Part shown: positions 58,800 through 64,000 of the stretch, piece by piece | Numbering within the stretch: the first letter of the stretch is position 1 | Layout of the letters: each line of letters starts with the position of its first letter | Source: Lachnospiraceae bacterium | Lineage (GTDB): Bacteria; Bacillota; Clostridia; Lachnospirales; Lachnospiraceae | Assembly: GCA_024687125.1 (NCBI GenBank) | Contig: JAILFA010000025.1 | Span: 1-64,000 of the forward strand | Direction of reading: 5' to 3' | Length of the DNA: 64,000 nucleotides | Notes under the pieces: generated by a model | The model's input: the letters and a program-made list of their open reading frames with translations, nothing else | The model's database searches: none | Told to the model about the DNA's origin: nothing | Program-made: the position numbers and the translations under genes

Positions 58800-59153
58800 A
58801 TGGATAAGACCACCAGCAATATGAATATGAAAAACGTCGGCCAGCGCATACGCGAGGCCCGCAAGAGCAAAAGGCTCAGCCAGAACGAGCTCTCGGAGAT
58901 GGCCCAGATCTCCCCGTCTCACATGAGTGATATCGAGAACGGGAAGACGAGCCTGAGCCTTGATATCTTCATGCGCCTGACGGAAGCCCTTCAGGTCTCT
59001 GCCGATTGGCTCCTGCAGACCAACGTGCCTTCCGTCGCGCATATCCAGGGCGGAGAGATCTCCGAGATCCTCTCCGACTGCACCGCGTCTGAGACTCAGG
59101 CCCTCATAAAAATGCTCAAGACCATGAAGACCACAATGCGGGAAGCAAAATAA
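58800..59153 (+). CDS. XRE-family helix-turn-helix regulator, divergent partner
   Basis: 117 residues from ATG 58800; a TTG two codons earlier is also open. HTH domain with V-G-Q-R-I-R-E-A-R-K-S-K-R-L-S-Q-N-E-L-S-E-M-A and H-M-S-D-I-E-N-G-K-T-S-L-S-L, then a short helical tail with S-D-C-T-A-S-E-T-Q-A-L, which parallels S-D-C-S-P-S-E-G-Q-V-L in the divergent regulator, so the two are paralogues. Ribosome site weak. Probably controls the shared promoter region; targets unknown. Confidence 0.8.
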   Translation: MDKTTSNMNMKNVGQRIREARKSKRLSQNELSEMAQISPSHMSDIENGKTSLSLDIFMRLTEALQVSADWLLQTNVPSVAHIQGGEISEILSDCTASETQALIKMLKTMKTTMREAK

Positions 59154-59337
59154 GCCCCCGTATCATCCGATCAACATCCCACTCCTATAACACGCTCTAA
59201 TTAAAGATCAGACCACAAGCTGTACGCTGAGTTTCTCCGCTTACAGTATGTGGCCTTTCCTTTCTGAGTTATTTACAATGGTCACCGATGATCTCTGATG
59301 CCTGTTAATCCATATCATCGATATTTGAGGAACCAAT

Positions 59338-59559
59338 ATGAAAGAAACCGAAGACCAGCTGGGAACGATCGAAGAAAAGAAGGCCAAAATCCGCGAACGC
59401 TACAAAGGCGTTGATCCGAACGAACTCTCTGTGATCCCCGCGATCCCAAAGATCGATATCTTTGACAGAGACCGTTCGATGCGCGTCGCCATCTATGCGC
59501 GTGTATCCACCGATGATCCTAATCAGACTTCGTCTTACGAACTGCAGAAGAACCATTAG
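59338..59559 (+). pseudogene. Truncated large serine recombinase
   Basis: 73 codons with no intact remainder. After an acidic N-terminal extension the sequence R-V-A-I-Y-A-R-V-S-T-D-D-P-N-Q-T-S-S-Y holds the catalytic Ser of serine recombinases/resolvases, and E-L-Q-K-N-H begins the next helix, but a TAG follows at once. Full enzymes have about 500 residues. The next 160 bases show no continuation in any frame. It marks an old integration site at the left border of the exopolysaccharide locus. Confidence 0.75.
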
Positions 59560-59723
59560 GATAGACAACGAGGCGCGATTCGACGCGCACCGCACGGGAC
59601 CTCTACCCGCGCGAATCCTACAGTAAATTTACGCTGCCTGAGCAAAACGTGTTACTGTACCATCGATTTAACCGCATAAAAGGTGGAACCTTACAGGAAA
59701 ACCACTACATCTTGAGGACGCGC

Positions 59724-60452
59724 ATGAAGCTTGCAGACATGCATTGTCATATCCTGCCGGGGATAGACGATGGAGCACCTGATGAGGAAATGAGTACGCG
59801 GATGCTAAGGCTGGAAGCTGCGGAGGGAGTGAGCAGCATCATATTCACGCCGCATTTCAAGCCGGAGCACCACAACGCATCGCCGCGGACAGTGCTGAAG
59901 CTGACCGCGCGGATGCAGGAGATTGCCATACAGGAGAGCTTGGGGATCAAAGTGTATGCAGGCAATGAGATCCTATTTTTTGATGAGGTCCCCACACTCC
60001 TTGAACATGGCGATGTATTGACGCTGGCGGGCTCTGATCATGCTTTGATCGAGTTTTATCCGACGGAGCTATATGACCGGATCCGCAGTGCGCTCTATGA
60101 GGTACTGGCCGCAGGCTTTACACCAATTGTTGCGCATGTGGAGCGTTACCTCGACATCATCGGCTACCCGGAGCGTGTGAACGAGCTGATCGCTCTGGGC
60201 GCGGAGATTCAGGTCAACGCATCGACCGTCATGGGAAAGTACGGATTTTCCGTGCGGCAGATTGTACGGCGCCTGATCAGCCGAAGGAGCGTCCACTATA
60301 TCGCGACGGATGCGCATGATGACAGGAGGCGCGCGCCGCTGCTCTCAGGTTGCGCACACCTAATCGAAAAAAAATACGGAACGTGCTGCGCTGGGAGGAT
60401 TCTCCATGACAATGCACTGAACCTGATATACAGCGGTAGTGAGGAAAAATGA
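59724..60452 (+). CDS. cpsB: CpsB-type PHP-family tyrosine-protein phosphatase
   Basis: 242 residues from ATG 59724, which is 10 bases after GAGGAC; the open upstream codons are repeat-like. Opening A-D-M-H-C-H-I-L-P-G-I-D-D-G-A is the metal-binding PHP motif, F-T-P-H-F near residue 45 and H-V-E-R-Y near 142 supply other ligands, and I-A-T-D-A-H-D near 195 completes the site. It dephosphorylates the CpsD kinase encoded two genes later. It overlaps the next gene by 4 bases. Confidence 0.9.
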   Translation: MKLADMHCHILPGIDDGAPDEEMSTRMLRLEAAEGVSSIIFTPHFKPEHHNASPRTVLKLTARMQEIAIQESLGIKVYAGNEILFFDEVPTLLEHGDVLTLAGSDHALIEFYPTELYDRIRSALYEVLAAGFTPIVAHVERYLDIIGYPERVNELIALGAEIQVNASTVMGKYGFSVRQIVRRLISRRSVHYIATDAHDDRRRAPLLSGCAHLIEKKYGTCCAGRILHDNALNLIYSGSEEK

Positions 60453-61156
60453 ACCAGAAAAAAGACACGATAGAGATTGATCTTGGAGAGATACTGGGTG
60501 TCCTTGTAGGATACATCTGGCTGATTCTCGCGGCAGGGCTTTTTTGCGCGTTGACGGCCTTTATGATCAGTAAGTACCTGATCTCGCCGACCTATGAGTC
60601 CACGACCAAAATCTACATATTAAATAAGCAGGAAGCGTCCAATGTAACCTACAGCGATGTCCAGATCGGAACGCAGCTGACCAAGGACTACGCGGAGCTC
60701 ATCACCTCGCGTTACGTCATTGAGAGTGTCGCGCAGAAGCTTTCCCTGGATCTGACATACAAGGAGATGACGAAAAAGATCTCCGTCAATTCGCCGACCG
60801 ACACCCGCATCGTCGCGATCACCGTGGAGGATCATGACCCGGTGCTTGCGATGAACATGGCAAATGCTGTCCGTGAGGTGGCAAGCGAACATATCCAAAA
60901 CGTCATGGACATTGACGCGGTCAATGTTGTGGAGACAGCCAACATGCCTACGCAAAAGGCCAGTCCATCGGTGACCAGGTGGACGCTGATTGGCGGATTT
61001 CTCGGCATTTTCGCGGTCTGCGCGATCGTGATCCTGAAATACCTTTTTGACGACACCATTAAGTCGTCTGAAGATGTGCAGAAATACCTACAACTTTCAA
61101 CTCTGGCACTGATCCCGATGGCCGAGGAGATTGACGACACAGAAACGAGAAAATAA
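60449..61156 (+). CDS. cpsC: Polysaccharide chain-length determinant / CpsC-type kinase activator
   Basis: 235 residues with a Wzz-type layout: short cytoplasmic start, membrane helix (I-W-L-I-L-A-A-G-L-F-C, about 24-45), extracellular region opening with Y-E-S-T-T-K-I-Y-I, second membrane helix near 175-197 preceded by P-T-Q-K-A-S-P-S, and a cytoplasmic tail. In Firmicutes this protein activates the separate CpsD kinase and sets chain length. It overlaps cpsB (ATGA) and precedes cpsD by 13 bases. Confidence 0.9.
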   Translation: MNQKKDTIEIDLGEILGVLVGYIWLILAAGLFCALTAFMISKYLISPTYESTTKIYILNKQEASNVTYSDVQIGTQLTKDYAELITSRYVIESVAQKLSLDLTYKEMTKKISVNSPTDTRIVAITVEDHDPVLAMNMANAVREVASEHIQNVMDIDAVNVVETANMPTQKASPSVTRWTLIGGFLGIFAVCAIVILKYLFDDTIKSSEDVQKYLQLSTLALIPMAEEIDDTETRK

Positions 61157-61169
61157 AGGCAGAAAAGAT

Positions 61170-62126
61170 ATGCAGGATATTCGGCTACATTTTTCAGATA
61201 AAGAGAATTACCGCGTCCGAGAAGCCTTCCGGACGCTTCGGAGCAATGTGGAGTTTTCCGGGCAGGGGGTCCGCGTCGTGGCCCTCACGAGCTGCACACC
61301 CAATGAGGGCAAAACAAGCTGCGCAATGAACCTTGCGCGCGCCTTTGCGGAATCCGGCAAAAGGACAATCCTGGTGGATGCCGATATGCGCAAATCCATT
61401 ATGGTGGGGCGCTACAAGACGGGGAGCGTGCGGTTGGGACTCACCCATTATTTGGTTGGGCAGGAGGCGCTTGACATGGTTATCTGTCGGAGCGATATAA
61501 AGAACCTACATATCATTCTTGCCGGTCCCGTACCGCCAAACCCGAGTGAGCTGCTTGGGTCTGAACGCTTTACCGAGATGATCCGGCGCCTCCGGGAGGA
61601 TTATGAATATGTCATCGTCGATACGCCGCCCTTAGGGAGCGTGATTGATGCCGCTGTCGTTTCAAGAAGCTGCGACGGTGTTGTCTTGATCATCGAGAAT
61701 AATGCCGTGAGCTACCGCTTTGTGCAGCATGTCAAAGAGCAGCTTGATGTCGCTGGAGCCAGGATTTTAGGTGTTGTCCTTAACAAGGTCAATATGGACG
61801 GCAAGGGCTATTACGGACACTACGGCAACTATTACGGCAGATACTACGGTAAGTATTACAGAAAGTACTACGGCAAATACGACGAGGACAACGCGGCCAG
61901 GATGCGCACCAAAAAAACCGGCGCAGGTGGGGGAGAAAGGCGTGGAGCACCTGTTAAAAAGACTCCGACAGGGGCAGGTTGGCGCGAAGCTGTCAATATC
62001 GAACTTGAGCGGGATGACGACGAGCGGCAGCCGGATTCGTTACAGCGGGATCGGAGGTTTGGCAAGGCGCTGCGGGACAACGAGATTGGGAAAGAGAAAT
62101 ATGTCACCGCAGGAGAGGACACATGA
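61170..62126 (+). CDS. cpsD: CpsD/CapB-type bacterial tyrosine kinase
   Basis: 318 residues from ATG 61170. Walker A T-P-N-E-G-K-T-S-C near residue 47, Walker A' V-D-A-D-M-R near 73 and Walker B V-I-V-D-T-P-P near 150 define a BY-kinase. The C-terminal Tyr cluster is very dense: from about residue 211 G-Y-Y-G-H-Y-G-N-Y-Y repeats to K-Y-D-E-D, with a dozen tyrosines encoded by TAC/TAT-rich repeats. An extra 75-residue Lys/Arg/Asp tail follows, which CpsD proteins normally lack. It overlaps the next gene by 4 bases. Confidence 0.92.
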   Translation: MQDIRLHFSDKENYRVREAFRTLRSNVEFSGQGVRVVALTSCTPNEGKTSCAMNLARAFAESGKRTILVDADMRKSIMVGRYKTGSVRLGLTHYLVGQEALDMVICRSDIKNLHIILAGPVPPNPSELLGSERFTEMIRRLREDYEYVIVDTPPLGSVIDAAVVSRSCDGVVLIIENNAVSYRFVQHVKEQLDVAGARILGVVLNKVNMDGKGYYGHYGNYYGRYYGKYYRKYYGKYDEDNAARMRTKKTGAGGGERRGAPVKKTPTGAGWREAVNIELERDDDERQPDSLQRDRRFGKALRDNEIGKEKYVTAGEDT

Positions 62127-63064
62127 GGACAGGTCGGATCATCACCCTGATCCTGCTCGCGGGGAGTCTTGCTTTGGCTGCATTCGGAATAGTCCTGTAT
62201 CTGCGCGCGGACCGCAAGGCGCCGCAGATTATCTTTACGAATGCGGATCTGCGCTACAGCAGTTCAATGTCGGATGAGGAGCTCTTAGTCGGCGTGACCG
62301 CACAGGATGATCGGGACGGAGATATTACGGAACGAGTCGTGGTGGAAAAGGTGGTATATAGCGACGGCGAAGGCAAAGTAGTGGTTTATTATGCGGCCAG
62401 TGATGCCGCGGGCAATGTCGCCAAGTCGTCCCGCCAGTTTGACGCGGAGCGCGAGCAGGAGGGACCGGGCAGCCAAAGGCACGTCGCAGGTGTATTTATC
62501 GAGGACATAACAGAGACGACGATCGGGGAAGCCGCGGATGACCGGGTGGAAGATACGCAGGAGATCCCCGGGGAAGCGGAAGGCGAGGACGAATCAGACG
62601 AAGCGCAGCAGGCCGCCGAGGAAGCAGCGCGGCTTGCTGCCGAGGAAGAAGAGAGACGCGCCGAGGAAGAGGCACAGCGGGAAGCGGCGGAGAGAGAGGC
62701 GGCGGAACGCGAAGCCGAGCAGCAGCGGGCAAGGGAAGAGGAACGGGAGAGAGCGAGAGCCGAGGAGGAAGCGGAGCGCCAACGCGCGGAGGACGCAGCC
62801 CAGAAGGCCGAAGAAGATGCCGAGAAACCGCATATTACTCTGAAAAAGAACAGCGTGACGGTGCCTGTCGGCTATGCGCCTGCCTGGGTGGACATCATCG
62901 GGTCCCTCACGGACAACAAGGACGGCTACGAAAAGCTCTTCCAGAACCTGTCTGTCAGCAAATTTGACAAGAACAAGGCCGGCACCTACAACGTGACCAT
63001 TACCACAACGGATTCGGACAAAAATGTATCGGATCCGGTGCCGCTGACGATCATCGTGAAATAG
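62123..63064 (+). CDS. Membrane-anchored Ig-like protein with long charged helix
   Basis: 313 residues. An N-terminal membrane anchor (I-I-T-L-I-L-L-A-G-S-L-A-L-A) is followed by a beta domain (about 35-110) ending D-A-A-G-N-V-A, as in DUF5011/HYR-type Ig folds. Residues 150-245 are almost purely Glu/Ala/Arg, predicted as one long rigid single helix. A second Ig-like domain (about 245-313) ends D-S-D-K-N-V-S-D-P-V-P-L-T-I-I-V-K. The helix would hold the outer domain tens of nanometres-scale away from the membrane (inferred). Its place between cpsD and an LCP gene suggests a role in polysaccharide attachment or export. Confidence 0.75.
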   Translation: MRTGRIITLILLAGSLALAAFGIVLYLRADRKAPQIIFTNADLRYSSSMSDEELLVGVTAQDDRDGDITERVVVEKVVYSDGEGKVVVYYAASDAAGNVAKSSRQFDAEREQEGPGSQRHVAGVFIEDITETTIGEAADDRVEDTQEIPGEAEGEDESDEAQQAAEEAARLAAEEEERRAEEEAQREAAEREAAEREAEQQRAREEERERARAEEEAERQRAEDAAQKAEEDAEKPHITLKKNSVTVPVGYAPAWVDIIGSLTDNKDGYEKLFQNLSVSKFDKNKAGTYNVTITTTDSDKNVSDPVPLTIIVK

Positions 63065-63085
63065 GGCACCGTCCGGGACAGAATT

Positions 63086-64000
63086 ATGCAGACAGTAAAG
63101 AAAAAACGTGACCGCGCCGCGAACCTTGAAAAAGAACAGATCCTCAATCCGGGGCGCGTAAAAAAGAAGAAAAAAGCGCGACTGAAAAGAGTATTGCTGA
63201 TCGTCCTGCTTTCCATCGTATCCATTGTGATCATCGGTGCGATCGTATTTCAGATCATCCGGATGGTAGGACGCTCGAATCTTGCCGCCAAAGCAGCGAC
63301 CGCGGCACCGGTGCTGGAAGCCCTGCCGTATACCGAGACCGTCACGGACGAGGAAAAAGAAGCCGTGAAATGGCAGGAGGGCTGGGTCAAGTACAAAGAT
63401 AAAATCTGGAGCTACAACAAGGATATCCTGACCTTTCTCATCATGGGAATCGACAAGTCGGGAGATGCCAGAGAGGTGGCTGAGGGTACCAACGGAGGCC
63501 AGGCGGACGGCCTGTTTCTCCTGGTGATCAACCCGCACCGGAAGTCCATCCAGATCTTCGCGATCAACCGCAACGCGATGACCGATGTCGATGTGTACAA
63601 TGAGGACGGCGCCTATGTGCGGACGGTGAAGTCGCAGATCTGCACCCAGCACGGATTCGGGAACGGCGTCGAGGAGAGCTGCGAGTATCAGAAAAAGACG
63701 GTGGAGCGGTTCCTGTACCAGCTGCCGATTCACGGCTATGCCGCCATCAATATGACCAGCGTGCCCACGATCAACGACGCCGTGGGCGGTGTGGACGTCA
63801 AGGTCCTTGAGGATATGACCAAATGGGATAAGAGCCTGGTCAAGGACGCGGAGGTGCATCTGGAGGGCGACACCGCCTATGTGTACACGACAAGGCGCGA
63901 TACAAAGATCGCAGGCAGCGCGGACGGGCGCCTCAAGAGGCAGAAGCAGTTCCTGACCGCCTTTATGGCCAAGGCTGTTCAAAAGGTCAAGTCCAACCCG
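63086..64000 (+). CDS. LytR-CpsA-Psr (LCP) family transferase, 3' partial
   Basis: 305 codons to the window end without a stop. After a basic cytoplasmic start (K-K-K-R-D-R-A-A) there is one membrane helix (L-L-I-V-L-L-S-I-V-S-I-V-I-I, about 37-58). The LCP domain opens with L-T-F-L-I-M-G-I-D-K near residue 113, then A-D-G-L-F-L-L-V-I-N-P near 140 (metal-binding Asp), F-A-I-N-R-N-A-M near 158 and the late Y-T-T-R-R-D near 270. These enzymes attach polysaccharide to peptidoglycan. An Asn replaces the usual Arg-Asp in S-I-x-R-D; family members in Lachnospiraceae often read this way. Confidence 0.85.
   Translation, partial: MQTVKKKRDRAANLEKEQILNPGRVKKKKKARLKRVLLIVLLSIVSIVIIGAIVFQIIRMVGRSNLAAKAATAAPVLEALPYTETVTDEEKEAVKWQEGWVKYKDKIWSYNKDILTFLIMGIDKSGDAREVAEGTNGGQADGLFLLVINPHRKSIQIFAINRNAMTDVDVYNEDGAYVRTVKSQICTQHGFGNGVEESCEYQKKTVERFLYQLPIHGYAAINMTSVPTINDAVGGVDVKVLEDMTKWDKSLVKDAEVHLEGDTAYVYTTRRDTKIAGSADGRLKRQKQFLTAFMAKAVQKVKSNP

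Overview
The window reads as ordinary chromosome of a Lachnospiraceae-like (Clostridia, Firmicutes) bacterium. Evidence: strong AGGAGG-type ribosome sites, LexA box of the Firmicute GAAC-N4-GTTC type, split CpsC/CpsD tyrosine-kinase pair with a separate PHP phosphatase, Hsp33 with CxC/CxxC, many GGDEF/EAL/HD-GYP signalling proteins, double-glycine leader peptides, and a base composition that looks somewhat above 50% G+C. No rRNA, tRNA, CRISPR array or intact mobile element was found. The assignment is by gene style only; no database was searched.

Layout. 1-1722: two half-size chromate-type transporters and a composite ORF. 1834-7582: lipoprotein, GNAT-like protein, HelD-type helicase, a frameshifted double-glycine leader peptide and a membrane protein with a degenerate GGDEF domain. 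7634-12567: COG0523 GTPase, then LytTR-BlaI-BlaR1 regulators and two charged proteins of unknown role. 12590-15299: candidate structured RNA, MutS-like ATPase, HAD hydrolase. 15300-17564: a long AT-rich intergenic region, a secreted acidic protein, a broken GNAT, a tautomerase and an intact GNAT. 17586-19685 (minus): an SOS-type promoter with a small gene, then YedK/HMCES-type protein, Hsp33 and a small membrane protein. 19851-28491: esterase, a 1316-residue GGDEF-GGDEF-EAL protein, and a minus operon (beta-lactamase-fold hydrolase, EamA transporter, nucleotidase-like HAD). 28498-30901: a methyltransferase and an HD hydrolase flanked by two arrays of palindromic or tandem repeats. 30902-32826: glutathione peroxidase, and a minus pair made of a HAD protein and a ParB-like/HAD fusion. 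33118-39545: GH2 glycosidase, two zinc dehydrogenases, a lactonase-like amidohydrolase and a membrane protein. 39578-43067: S1-repeat protein and hybrid histidine kinase. 43143-51225: operon of two GNAT-derived proteins, a 1382-residue coiled-coil protein and a small chaperone-like protein. 51268-55492: lipoprotein, GNAT-membrane fusion, and a cysteine locus (metY-cysK) behind a leader peptide with tandem Cys codons and an attenuator. 55596-57797: HD-GYP receptor. 57892-59559: debris of mobile genes with two XRE regulators. 59724-64000: start of an exopolysaccharide/capsule operon (cpsB, cpsC, cpsD, Ig-like protein, LCP transferase) leaving the window.

The least explained items are: (i) an in-frame palindromic repeat in two unrelated genes (4999-5040 and 11065-11112), similar in concept to Rickettsia palindromic elements; (ii) the 43143-51225 operon, which has the layout of a large secreted or structural protein with a dedicated chaperone; (iii) a ParB-like/HAD fusion beside a HAD paralogue; (iv) a long-stem RNA candidate at 12590-12686; and (v) a cysteine-codon attenuator ahead of metY.
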